Origin: Clusia tigrina
Taxonomy: Eukaryota > Arthropoda > Insecta > Diptera > Clusiidae
Reading direction: 5' to 3'
Length of the DNA: 64,000 nucleotides
Assembly: GCA_920105625.2 (NCBI GenBank)
Contig: CAKKTE020000605.1
Coordinates: 992,001 to 1,056,000 of the forward strand
Positions 11,293-20,734 of the stretch are shown here, one piece after another. Position numbers and translations under genes: made by a program. The notes under the pieces are model-generated. The model searched no databases. It was not told the origin of the DNA and worked only from the letters and a program-made list of their open reading frames with translations. How positions within the stretch are numbered: the stretch's first letter is position 1; every line of letters starts with the position of its first letter.

Positions 11293-11700
11293 ATGCTGAA
11301 AGACGCATACAAATGGAGTGATCAAGCGCTGTTGTTCGCCGTTCAGCAGAAAATGCACGGTGCTGCGAAATATTGGGTCGACTCGTTGGGTGAAGTATTT
11401 TTGTCGTGGTCGCAATTCGTAAACCAATTTACTTCAGATTTTCCGATTTTCGATAATATTGCCGATGTGCATATAAAAATGGCACAAACAAAACGTGAAT
11501 ATAGTGAATCGCAGGAAGAATATTACTATAAAATGCACCCAATCGTGTAAAATGTTATAATTGTTTTAAATATGGTCATTTTGCAATAAAATGTCTCGAG
11601 CCGCAAAGAAAAGAGCGATGTGGTAAATGTCAACGTACCACACACAAAAGGAACGAATGCGTCCAGAAAACAAATGTGAATAAAATTTATAACAAAAGTT
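11293..11700 (+). pseudogene. gag: Gag capsid end and nucleocapsid with two zinc knuckles
   Basis: The frame 11293-11550 carries a retrotransposon-Gag capsid pattern: AAKYWVDSLGEVFLSWSQFVNQFTSDFP reduced here to its key features, a Trp-x6-8 spacing followed by W-x2-F-x3-F and a Phe-Pro end. After a frame change, a CX2CX4HX4C knuckle (CYNCFKYGHFAIKC) lies at 11553-11597, with a second Cys-rich knuckle (CGKC...H...C) at about 11620-11663. Two knuckles bind element RNA in the particle. The frame change between capsid and knuckle disables the protein. Confidence 0.7.
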
Positions 11701-11750
11701 AATACCGATGCCGAACTGATAAAGGAAATCACCGTAATAACGGTAATAAA

Positions 11751-12430
11751 ATGCGTCCTTTTGTAGACCCGGGTAGTAATCGAACGCTGGTACGAAAATC
11801 GTTTGCCGCTGCAATCGGTGAAATGCAGCCCTGTCACAGCATATTAAGTGGTTTTGCCGGAGGTCAATACGAGTGCGCGAATAAAATCCGTAGTATTCTG
11901 GTTATCGATAACGAACACAACGAAATCGATTTGCTTGCCGTTGCGGATGACTTTCTCATCGAAAATATTCTCTTAGGCAGAGACACTCTATGCCGTGAGG
12001 GAAATAGCGTAATTATTGAAGATGTGTGCTGGATCGAGAAAGCACAAGATGTAAAAGAGCATCTTCCGCATTTAACTGCAGCCAAGTACCAGCAGCTGAA
12101 AACAGTTTTGGTCAACCGTATCACCGTAAAAACTCCGTTTCCGATGCCCATAATGGAAGAGCAATTGCGGTGTTATCAGGTAAACGTTACTTTACCACCC
12201 TCGATTTACGGATGGGCTACCATCAAATACAAATTTCCGAAAATTCAAAAAAATATACCGCATTCGTGACCAACGATGAGCACTACGAGTACAATCGAAT
12301 GCCGTTTGGTCACGTCAATGCACCAGCCGTTTTCCAGGTCGTGATGAATCGCATAGTTGCAAAAATGAAGCCTTGAGAAGTGCTAGCTTATCTCGACGAC
12401 GTGATCATCCCGAATAAAACCGCCTACGCC
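11751..12430 (+). pseudogene. pol: Protease and N-terminal RT, with a large internal deletion
   Basis: The frame 11751-12269 opens with FVDPGSNRTLV, an aspartic-protease motif whose usual Thr or Ser is Pro, followed by the LLGRDTL-type second motif. RT sequence then appears abruptly at TVKTPFPMPIMEEQL: the part of RT that should precede it, including the conserved Pro-rich and VDYRALN-like blocks, is missing. From about 12165 the frame changes; 12026-12376 carries YFTTLDLRMGYHQI and YNRMPFGHVNAPAVFQ. A TGA at 12374-12376 interrupts the protein six residues before the catalytic YLDD, which is still readable at about 12389-12400. Confidence 0.8.
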
Positions 12431-12432
12431 AC

Positions 12433-13068
12433 TTGCATAAATTTTTAGTGATTTTGCAAGAAAGTGGGCTAACGTTACGCCTCGACAAGTGTGTGTTTCT
12501 CGCCACTGAAATCACAAACTTTAGCCACGTAATCAGCAAAAATGGTATTTCGCCCGCCGAAAATGAATTAAACGCTTTCAGAAACTTCAAGCCACCGACG
12601 AACGTTACTGAAGTCCGAAGATTGCTAGGCCTGTCGGGTTTCTTTCGAAAGTTCGTGCCGGAATACTCGTTTATATCGAAGCCGCTTACGAAACTGCTCT
12701 ATAAATCCGAAGCCGACAACTTTAATTGGAGTGAGCCGCAACAACAATCGTTCGCGAAGCTGACTCAGAAGTACTCGCCCGTACTCGCTCTTTACGATTT
12801 CTCAGCAAAACACGAGGTCCATACCGACGCCAGCTGCGTCGGTCTCGCAGGCGTATTGCTCCAGTCTACGAATTGGAAAGACTGGCAACCCGTTTTCTTC
12901 TACAGCCGTCACGGCACCGAAACAGAAAGTAGTTACCACACCTACGAACTTAAAGTTTTAGCCGCCTTGGATCGTTTTCGAGTTTACATCCTAGGTAAGA
13001 AATTTCGTTTGTTCGGCTATCGCCAAAACCAAAGCCGACAAGGAGTTAATTCCGAAAATCGTACATGA
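12433..13068 (+). pseudogene. pol: RT thumb and RNase H of the second Gypsy element
   Basis: Starts in the RT thumb (LRLDKCVFLATEITNFSHVI), passes the FRNFKPPTNVTEVRRLLGL connection, and reaches RNase H: VHTDASCVGLAGVLLQ supplies the first Asp and SSYHTYELKVLAALDRF the Glu. After GKKFRLFGYRQ the block carrying the next catalytic Asp is absent; the frame then runs out of phase near 13020-13068 and rejoins the connection in a new frame at 13065. So RNase H lacks its C-terminal half. Confidence 0.85.
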
Positions 13069-14275
13069 AACTGCTCGAATACGATTGCGAACTAGGGCAT
13101 CGCCAAGGCAGTCTCATGCCACATGTGGACGCATTAAGACGTGCTCCCGCCGAAGAAGGCAATGACGTCGAACCAGCCGGACTTGTGCTGAAAGTCTCCG
13201 CCGACTGGTTGCTGACTATGCAGTTACAAGATGAATCGCTAGCACATATCGTCGCCGTGCTGAAAGATACTGAGCAGTCCGTACACAAAAAGCAGTACCA
13301 AGCCGAGTATGTTATCCAAAAACACCGTTTGTACCGCAAAGAGGCTGACAGTCTTAAATTTGTGGTACCAAAATCCATCCGTTGGAGAATCGTCCAGTCA
13401 TGCCATGATGATTGTGGTCATTTTGGTATGGACAAAACCATCGAACGAGTCCAAAAGCGTTTTTGATTCCCAAGGATACGAAAATACTTCAAAGACTATA
13501 TCGCTGCTTGTATCCAATGCTGTTACAACAAAACTCATGGAGGGAAAGCTGAAGGAAGTTTGCACTATGGCGAGATGGAACCAGTACCGTTTCGATCCAT
13601 CCATATCGACCATCTAGGTCCTTTCGAGTGCAGTAAACGGGGAATGTGCTACGTTTTAGCCATTTCTGACGCCTTCAGTAAATTTCTTATCGTCAAAGCC
13701 GTCAGAAATACCAAAACCACCGCAGTATCGCCGCACTCAACGAAATGACAGGTTACTTTGTGTCTGATAGAGGCACCGCCTTCCCGTCGAAAACCTTCAA
13801 AGAATTCTGCGACTACAACAGCATGCAACACGTGAAAAACACCGTACGAACACCGAGAGCCAACGTTGAACGCGCCAATCAAACGATTGTGTCTTATCTA
13901 CGAATATCGACACAGGACCCGAAGGACTGGGACCTAATCCTTCGTAACCTACAATGGTCCGTAAACTCACAAGTCACTGCCACGTCTGGGTTTAGCCGTA
14001 ATGAACTTGTGTTTGATTTTGATCTCCTCGACATAACACAAAACCACGTTCTCGCAGCAATACATGCCACCGAGCGGAAATTTGATACGCCGATCGACGA
14101 AAAACGCCAGCATGCGCTCAAAAACATCATGAACGAGCGCGAAAAATGGAAACACCGATTTGACCAAAAACATGCCGTGCCAAGAAAGTATACCACAGGA
14201 GATTTAGTCGTCATCGAGAATGTCGCTCCGTCAACAGGCGAATCCCGAAAATTGGAGCCTAAGAGTAGTAAGTAG
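13065..14275 (+). pseudogene. int: Integrase of the second Gypsy element
   Basis: Frames 13065-13466, 13560-13748 and 13745-14275 together cover a full integrase. The zinc-binding domain has the His pair in HDDCGHFG near 13400 and the Cys pair in a different frame near 13508-13522. The core keeps Asp in HIDHLGPF, Asp in VSDRGTAF and Glu in NVERANQT. The C-terminal part carries KYTTGDLVVIENVAPS. At least three indels separate the pieces. The HIDHLGPFE...LAISDAFSKF pattern is typical of Ty3/Gypsy integrases. The end at TAG 14273-14275 is followed by plain AT-rich DNA without an LTR. Confidence 0.85.
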
Positions 14276-15230
14276 TAGAGTATATAACTATTAATATTCG
14301 AATTAAAAAACTTTAAAGTGTAACAATGAAATCATTTATTTAATAAAAAGAAAAATGTAATAGTTTGAAGATCATTTATACAATAACTTAATACGGACGT
14401 GTGGCAAGTACGTTTGTTGATATTTATTATTTTGGTTTATAATATAATTAAATAATTAACTGATTTTTTGTCCATTTGTTTTATTTAAAAATTCTCTTAT
14501 CAATTTCAAAAATCTTTCGTTAATGCTATTATTTGTTGTTTTCTGTAAATATAATACAAGGCAAAACTTCTTGCCTGACAACCTAACAAAAATATTACAA
14601 TATATTCGTGCCATAAAATTTGTAATCTGAAGGACATGACCACAAAAATTAAATATTCATTATAAATACAATCAAATCCCGTTGTAAAAGAAATTAAATT
14701 GATTTCGAAGTGATAAAAAATAAATAAAAATTCATCATTTCTGTGAATTACACTTGTTCATACTATATAGACTAATCAAAGATTTTGAATTCAGAATAAT
14801 AGACATAAAGAAATAATAAATAATATTAATATTCGTTTGGGCGGATCCAAATTAGATATTAAAAGTTAAATGTTGTTTTAAATTTGATAAAGTTTAAAAC
14901 GAATCTAATAAAAGCCATGGAAAAATACCTGGATCATTAATTGTATTTACATCAAATATAAATTTTGAACAGCAAAATGTTTTGAGATTTATATAAACGG
15001 ACCTAATTTTATATTACCTTAGTAATCAGTTGCTTGACTTCTGTTTATTATAATGACTAGTTCCATAAATCATAACATTACATATGACTAGAATTTTAAT
15101 TCATTTATATGTTTGTTTCTCTTCTATGTCTTCATGATTTTCTTTTTTAAATAACCTAAGGTTATATTTGTTTCTTATTTCATAATAATTTTATAATTTG
15201 TTTGCATTAAATCATGTTAAAAGCATTTTT
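14276..15230. other. 3' flank of PMCA, AT-rich
   Basis: No open frame of interest. By position it holds the 3' untranslated region and downstream flank of the minus-strand PMCA gene. The boundary with the retroelement at about 14276 shows no LTR or target duplication. Confidence 0.5.
15044..15049 (-). promoter_or_regulatory. Candidate polyadenylation signal of PMCA
   Basis: TTTATT on the plus strand is AATAAA on the minus strand, about 180 bases after the PMCA stop codon. It is the first canonical signal that I see after the stop. In AT-rich DNA a chance match is possible. Confidence 0.35.
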
Positions 15231-15452
15231 CTAAACGGCTGTTTCGGTGTGACTGTGTGATGATAAGCGTTCGACATCTATTTCTGGAATCGTTAATTCG
15301 TCGGGTATATTATCAGCATATTCTATTGAGGACGTCTCCGACAACCGCTTACTTAAAGAGGTTTGTTTTCGTAAAACCTCCGCCAATGAAGTGTTCGTAT
15401 GTTCCCCATAACGTGCATCAAGTCCTTGGCGGAAAGCATTAACCACACGTAT
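15231..15452 (-). CDS. PMCA: Plasma-membrane Ca2+-transporting ATPase, terminal coding exon
   Basis: PMCA pumps Ca2+ out of the cell and is switched on when calmodulin binds its C-terminal tail. This exon encodes 73 residues starting IRVVNAFRQGLDARYG. IRVVNAFR is the second half of the animal PMCA calmodulin-binding domain, and in vertebrate PMCA genes a splice junction falls exactly before this Ile. Here too, an acceptor AG (15453-15454) directly precedes ATA in phase 0. A Ser/Thr-rich stretch with RKQTSLSKRLSETSS follows, and the protein ends SHTETAV, a class I PDZ-ligand form. The exon is intact. It is the only part of the gene that I recognise; upstream exons would lie at higher coordinates or outside the window. 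Identification is from memory of the family. Confidence 0.85.
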   Translation of the reverse strand: MRVVNAFRQGLDARYGEHTNTSLAEVLRKQTSLSKRLSETSSIEYADNIPDELTIPEIDVERLSSHSHTETAV

Positions 15453-15485
15453 CTAATTTTTCAGAAAAATAAACCAACAATAACC
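15453..15485 (-). promoter_or_regulatory. Splice acceptor of the PMCA terminal exon
   Basis: Read on the minus strand, a T-rich tract (GGTTTATTTTTCTGAAAAAT) is followed by TAG and then the ATACGTGTGG exon start. It is a usable 3' splice site and explains why the reading frame has no ATG. Confidence 0.7.
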
Positions 15486-15993
15486 AAAAAACAGAGAGAA
15501 ATTGAAAAAGAGAGAGAGAGAGAAAGGTAGACGTGGACAGAATTGACATCAGTTGGGATAATACAAAAGAACAAGTATGAAATAAAAAATAAACAAACAA
15601 CAGATGTAAAGGCATTATAAATTAATTTGGTTAGTTTTAGAAGAAAAAGTTTTGAAATAGAAGCAAAGTTTTAAATTTTTCATTTAATAAGAGATCATTT
15701 TAACATGCACGTGCAAGTATATATACAAACGAATATGTAAATTATAAATTTATCAGACCAACAGACATATAATGAAAAATTAACAGTCGGAAGAGTTATT
15801 AGAAGAAAGGATTAAAAAGAAATAATATTTGTAATATATTTATAATTAAAGAATTCCATATCTTTATATTTAATAAGTTGGCAAGGTAATAACAATCAGA
15901 AAGCAAATAACTTAAAACAATATTTTACTAAATTACTATAAAATAATAATATATTTAAATTTGAGCATCCTAACAATTTCATAATCCCCTGTA
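15486..15993. other. Intronic AT-rich DNA
   Basis: No frame or repeat recognised apart from a short (GA)n run near 15510-15523. It probably belongs to the last PMCA intron. Confidence 0.5.
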
Positions 15994-16604
15994 AGGCCGG
16001 ATAAATATTATTAGTGTCAGTCACGGTCAGTCAAGCATTCGTCAAATATTTAATTATTTAATGCCTTTTAATAGGAAGTATTCACATTAAGATAGTCCAA
16101 GCAAGACCGTCGCGGTTTTTTCAAAAAGAATATTTTACCGAAGGTTGAACCAGAGAATACAGGGAGAAATGACTCTTGTTTTGCTCATACTTACACATGT
16201 GCTAAACTGTAGTAGTGTGACTAATTGGAAAAATGTGTCTGTATCGTCAATTAGAAGAGGATATAAAGTAAAGAATTACCCTTCTTTGTTCCTGGACAAA
16301 AGCGAAAAATGCACCCAGATCCTTCTTTGATACAGCTTACGCTTATTATCCTCATCCTCATTCAATAGAATTGTTATTATAGCTAATTCTTTTGTGGAAA
16401 AAATGAACTCCATTTTCCCGCCTTTACTTACTACTGCATACTTACGAAATGCTGCTATTTTTTAAAAATATATTCCACAGCACATACAGCTGGCATCCAC
16501 ATTTGAGAAGTTATCACTGGCATGTGAATGAATAATGTGACTATATTGCGTTCCGTCTGAACGGGACTGGCATGTGACTGACACTAATAGTGTGTATCCG
16601 GCCT
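15994..16604. mobile_element. Inverted-repeat element of about 610 bp
   Basis: The left end AGGCCGGATAAATATTATTA continues GTGTCAGTCAC. The right end, read on the other strand, is AGGCCGGATACACACTATTA then GTGTCAGTCAC. These are inverted repeats of about 31 bases with few differences. The interior has no transposase; a 61-codon frame at 16145-16330 has a hydrophobic start but no domain. This fits a nonautonomous DNA transposon. I could not find a clear target-site duplication, so the superfamily is open. Confidence 0.75.
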
Positions 16605-17202
16605 AATTGAATTCTCACTATATCCAAGTATCTCATAATACTGCGCAATTAAAATAAGGCTGTCTCTAAAAACAAATATAGATATCGGATGTACTGTAAG
16701 TGAAGCTGTTCCACTTTTTATTCTTTGAAACATGTTTGCAAAAATGTAAAAATAGCAAGTGTTCAACAAATTTTGACTTTTAATTTAATTTAAATAGATT
16801 GTAAATAAAATCTGCCAATGAAATATTAGTTTTTCCTGTATGCTACCACAAAATCGATTATAATCAGAGATTATAATATCATTATATTCCGTGACAGCAT
16901 TGAAAGATTGTGATAAGAAGTCTATTTTTGGTTTCTTGAAATTCATTCACAATAATAAAATAAGGATTTTTCTTTATATTTAAAAAAAACTAAAAGATTT
17001 TATAATAATCATAAATGAAATCGAAAACGAATAGTGGCAATTTTCACTAGTTATTAATAACACATTTCGTTCCAAAATTTAGAACAATGCCTGGTTCGAA
17101 ATAGCACCGTTATCGTGTATCGACTTTAATCATTTTGCGTCACTACATTCGAAATAATTAATGAATTTTCTTGGCTGGGCAGAGGTTTCAATAGTATGGA
17201 TA
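16605..17202. other. AT-rich DNA without recognisable genes
   Basis: Nothing beyond AT-rich sequence. No frame or repeat was recognised. Confidence 0.5.
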
Positions 17203-18047
17203 TATAAAGGCTGTTTTTTTCAGACGTGTGGTTTTCAATCTGGCAAAATTTTTTCGGAGTTGGTCTTTTTGACAGCTATCACTTGATTTATTCTCAGTTT
17301 GGTTTGCCATTTCATAAGTTTATGGCCCAACGGCTCACTTTTGATTGAATGTGTACGTTAATAAGCAAAATTATCGCATTTGGAGTGACGATAATCCACA
17401 AGCCATTGTTGAGACGCCGTTACATCCTCAAAAAGTCAGTGTTTGGTGTGCTCTATGGGCAGAGGGAATCATTGGTCCATATTTCTTCAAAAATGAAACC
17501 GGCCATACTGTTACAGTCGTTGGGAAACGCTATAGAGCCATGATTAATTACTTTTTCGTGCCTGAATTGGAGGATTTTGATTTGGACGACCTTTGGTTCC
17601 AACAAGACGGCGCTGCATGCCATACAGCCAACGAAACAATAAATTTATTGACGGAAACTTTTGGTGAGCGCATTATCTCGCGTCGTGGGCTTGTTGCGTG
17701 GCCTCCAAGATCGTGCGATTTATCACCGCTGGACTATTTTTTGTGGAGTTATGTGAAGTGGCTTGTCTACGCAGGTAAGCCCGAGACAATTGACGTCATG
17801 GAAGAGAATATTCGGCGCGTTATTGCTGACATACGGCCCCAACTGCTGCAAAAAGTGGTCGAAAATTGGCCTCTCGGCTGGAATTTATTCGAGGCAGCCG
17901 CGGCGGCCACTTGGCCGAATTCATTTTTAAAACATAATGGCAAACTCTTATATTTATAATAAAGCTAAATTCTTGACCATAACATAAAAATATATATACA
18001 TTTTATTTCTGCTTGAAAACCACATGTCTAAAAAAACACCCTTTATA
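17203..18047 (+). mobile_element. Mariner element, rosa-like, internally deleted
   Basis: Terminal inverted repeats match over about 35 bases: TATAAAGGCTGTTTTTTTCA at the left and TATAAAGGGTGTTTTTTTAG on the opposite strand at the right, both continuing to GTGGTTTTCAA. TA occurs at both ends, as expected for mariner insertion. The element is about 845 bp, shorter than the usual 1.3 kb, because the 5' half of the transposase gene is missing. Confidence 0.85.
17345..17959 (+). pseudogene. Mariner transposase, C-terminal catalytic half
   Basis: The 204-residue frame covers the second half of a mariner DDD transposase, which cuts and pastes the element at its inverted repeats. It starts at YVNKQNYRIW, so both DNA-binding helix-turn-helix domains and the first catalytic Asp are gone; a TGA lies just upstream in the same frame. 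The second Asp is in WFQQDGAACH. The third lies in RSCDLSPLDYFLW: 36 residues separate it from the second if counted to the first Asp of that block, 41 if counted to the second. The 41 spacing is the D,D41D pattern of the rosa family, first reported from a fruit fly. The frame reaches the right inverted repeat intact. Confidence 0.85.
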
Positions 18048-18305
18048 TCCTGTTGAAACATGTTAGCATATATTAGACCATCAAATAGATTCGTTTCTAT
18101 ACTTCCCTCACTTATAAGTAAAAAATGCATAATTCCAAAAAGGTAACCAATTCCATATAAGCCAATTCCACATATTCGCCGTTTTCATTGCAAGTTACAG
18201 ACAAACTGAAAATTTCATTATATATTTTATAGTAAGGCCTATTGAAGGGGCAACCCCAGTACATTTTTACAGAAAGTTTTATATATAGGTTGGGAAATTC
18301 TCTTT
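18048..18305. other. Spacer between mariner and BEL element
   Basis: No gene or repeat recognised. Confidence 0.5.
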
Positions 18306-18310
18306 AATAT
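18306..18310. repeat. Target-site duplication AATAT, left
   Basis: AATAT directly before the left LTR; the same five bases directly follow the right LTR at 24632-24636. A 5 bp duplication is usual for BEL/Pao insertion. Confidence 0.9.
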
Positions 18311-18553
18311 TGTGACGAGTAAGGGATCGAAAGTTTAATTTTGGCAACTTAAAAAATTTATTTCTAAAATACAACAATAAAAATCAATACAAATTAAAAA
18401 TGTGCTGTGCGTCGCTTACCGTGGTGTGCTCCTCGGCTGTCACTCGTCAACTGTGCAAACCGGCAACACGCTCACGATCAGCGAAACACAACATTCAAAT
18501 AAACGATGGCAATTCAGGAATGGTCGGCAACTCCTCGGTAAATATTTCTCACA
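18311..18553 (-). repeat. 3' LTR of the BEL element
   Basis: Matches the right LTR over its whole 243 bp with about five differences. On the minus strand it starts TGTGAGAAATATTTACCGAG and contains AATAAA near its far third. Confidence 0.95.
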
Positions 18554-18562
18554 CTCCCTCCC
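18554..18562 (-). promoter_or_regulatory. Polypurine tract of the BEL element
   Basis: On the minus strand GGGAGGGAG sits directly before the 3' LTR. It is the expected primer site for plus-strand synthesis. Confidence 0.85.
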
Positions 18563-18567
18563 GTGAA

Positions 18568-18996
18568 TCACTTCAATTCATCACATTCCACTTCCAAAAC
18601 GGCTAGTTTTGAAACAGGTCGGCACAACAATCCAGAACTGGTGCGTACATCTGCTCGTCTTACTTGGCCATCAGCTCCTTTGTAGGTTTTTTCTACTCGT
18701 CCATGGCACCACTTGTTTCTTGGCAAGTTCACGTCACATATAAAAACCAAGGCGCCTTCTTTCAAGGAGGTGGTTGGTTGGCACCATTTCACTCGACGTG
18801 TCAAGGTGGGCAAATACTCCGCTACCCATCGTTTCCAGAATTTATCTCGTAATTGCCTCGCTATTCGCCAATGTTTGCGCAGCACGCATGGTTTGTCACT
18901 GATGTCAGCTGAACCGGGCGTTTGCGCAGTATTCGCTGTACCCAAAATAAAATGATTGGGTGTCAGAGGTTCCTCTTCATCTATGGATATTGGCAA
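18568..18996 (-). pseudogene. C-terminal part of BEL integrase (DUF5641-like)
   Basis: The 142-residue frame contains EPLTPNHFILG, then a basic helical stretch with WRIARQLRDKFWKRWVAEYLPTL cut here to its hallmark W-x-x-A/R...FWKRW...YLPTL pattern, then VFICDVNLPRNKWCHGRV. This is the domain that ends Pao/BEL polyproteins after the integrase core and probably contacts DNA. The preceding core ends in a different frame (overlap 18981-18996), so one indel lies near 18985. Confidence 0.88.
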
Positions 18997-19718
18997 GTGG
19001 GAAGTGGCCTCGAATTGACGACATTTTCAGCTTCAATAAGTAGACATTGAAGTGTATGTTCTCGAGGAGCCGCTTCTTTCAGTGTATGTCGCAAAACCCT
19101 TTTGACGCACTGCACCATACGTTCCCACACCCCCCCTTCGGAAGGGTTTAATAGGCAATTAAATATCCACTCAACACTTTTCGATGAGAACTCCGTCAAA
19201 ATGCGCTCGCAATCAAATACTTTAGAAAATCGTGCCGCTTCACCGCTTGCCGCAATACAATTTTTTCCAATGTCTCTACGAATTCGTTTAGGTACACCAC
19301 GACGATTTATAAAGTTGCGTATGGCCACTACACATGCATCAGTGGACAAATCAAATGCTATTTCCAAATGCACAGCTCTGATGGTGAGACAAGTGAACAG
19401 TGCTACCCACCGTTTTTGAGTACGCCGCCCTATCGTTACCAAAACTGGTCCAAAATATTCCAATCCTGTATAACTGAATGGTCTCACAAAAGGCGTCAAT
19501 CGGTCGACAGGTAATGGACCCATTATTGGTGTAACTGGTTTCAATTTCCTTAGTCTGCATATCTGGCAAGTATTGATTACCTTTCGCATTTCTTGTCTGA
19601 TGCGTACTACCCAATACGTTCTTCGGATTTCGCATATTGTCGCCTCTATATTTTGATGCTTCATTTGGCAATGAAAATAGTATATAACCAGAGAAGTGAA
19701 TGGATATCGAGGCGGCAA
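18981..19718 (-). pseudogene. BEL integrase core, first acidic residue Asp to Glu
   Basis: The zinc-binding domain is visible as H-x3-H in HCQMKH and C-x2-C in CQIC. The core has YTGLEYFGP where BEL integrases have an Asp before YFGP; the codon at 19458-19460 encodes Glu. The second Asp survives in RRDIGKNC, but the Asn-Gly after it has become Ile-Gly. The Glu in GGVWERMV survives. Integrase normally inserts the cDNA. The changed first residue predicts little or no activity. The frame breaks into the upstream one at about 19700. Confidence 0.9.
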
Positions 19719-20734
19719 GATAATTGGACGTTGGCTGCATCTATACGCCCGTATACTCTCAGAACGCCCTTTTCGTCTATGTATGGGGTAAGACTGTATA
19801 AATCACTCTGCAACGTCACACCTTTGCCATTCTTAATTGCTTCTCTCTCCATGCCACATACTTCAGATTGAGCCTGCCGACATAATACCCACTCCGCTGC
19901 TTCCAGTTCAGATACTTGTAGGCCTATTTGAACACAAAGCTGCCGACGCATGCGGCAATTTGAAGCAAACCGAAGCACCCACGCGACTGATCGAATTAAT
20001 TTATTCAACGACGAAAATCTTTCGAATTTGAAGATACGCCCATTATTTATGGTTAAGGCAAACTTTGGCTCTAACTCCTCTTCCATAGCTGCCGTAGCTT
20101 CTTGGATGTGTTCAGTAATTGGCCATTCACTTTCATCGTACCTAAGGAATTCTGGTCCTTGAAACCATCTTGACATAAATGAGAAATCGATTTTAAAATT
20201 TAAGCGAGTAGCCTCATCAGCTACATTTTTCTCTGTAGGAAGCCAACGCCATTCCGATACTTTGCTGGCGGCTAAAATCTCGGCTATACGGTGTGCCACA
20301 AATGGCTTGTAGCGGCGATTTCCTTGCGCGATCCACTTAATTACCGTCTTTGAGTCGCTCCAAAAGATGCAATCGGCAGATTCTAAATAGTGGCCCTCTT
20401 TGATGGTTTGCATCACGCGAGTACCCAGAACAGCTGCTTGCAGCTCGAGTCTGGGCACCGTAATCGGTTTCAAAGAAGCACATCTGCTTTTAGCGAACAC
20501 CAAGGAAACTTCGACTTCACCATCAGAATAAGTGCTGCGCCAATACGCGGCGGCTGCAAATGCGTCTTGGCTTGCATCAACGAATATATGCAATTGTCGA
20601 TTCTTTGACACGCCTCTGGTAAAGTAGCAACGCGGTATTTTAACTTCCGGAATCTTCTTGATGTTCTCTCGCCATTTGCTCCAACCATCAGATATGTAGA
20701 TAGGCAGTTGTTCATCCCAACAAATGTTGTATCC
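19661..20734 (-). pseudogene. BEL RNase H and connection to integrase
   Basis: The frame is continuous from the in-frame stop at 20735-20737 down to 19661. It shows RNase H of BEL type: FVDASQDAFAAAAYWR (first Asp), PRLELQAAVLGTRV (Glu), FWSDSKTVIKWI (Asp), and the later EWRWLPTEKNVADEATR block. About 200 residues of linker follow with the GPEFLRYDESEWP pattern usual for Pao elements. It runs out of frame at the integrase zinc domain near 19700. The catalytic residues of RNase H look intact. Confidence 0.9.

Larger units (their letters stand above)
10451..14275 (+). mobile_element. Second Ty3/Gypsy element, mdg3/micropia-like, internally deleted
   Basis: Gag with two zinc knuckles, protease, RT, RNase H and integrase follow in Ty3/Gypsy order on the plus strand. 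Codon use is less AT-rich than the surroundings, so it stands out. No LTRs were found on either side, and large parts of RT and RNase H are missing. The clade is my estimate from the style of the protease and integrase motifs. Confidence 0.8.

Noticed and set aside
10599..11321. Several overlapping frames in both strands within the second Gypsy gag
   Set aside because: They are shadows caused by a repeated, balanced-composition Gag sequence; only the frame 10451-11263 leads into capsid sequence.
15231..15446. The PMCA frame read as a self-contained small gene with a GTG start
   Set aside because: The family match and splice acceptor show that it is a terminal exon that starts at 15452.
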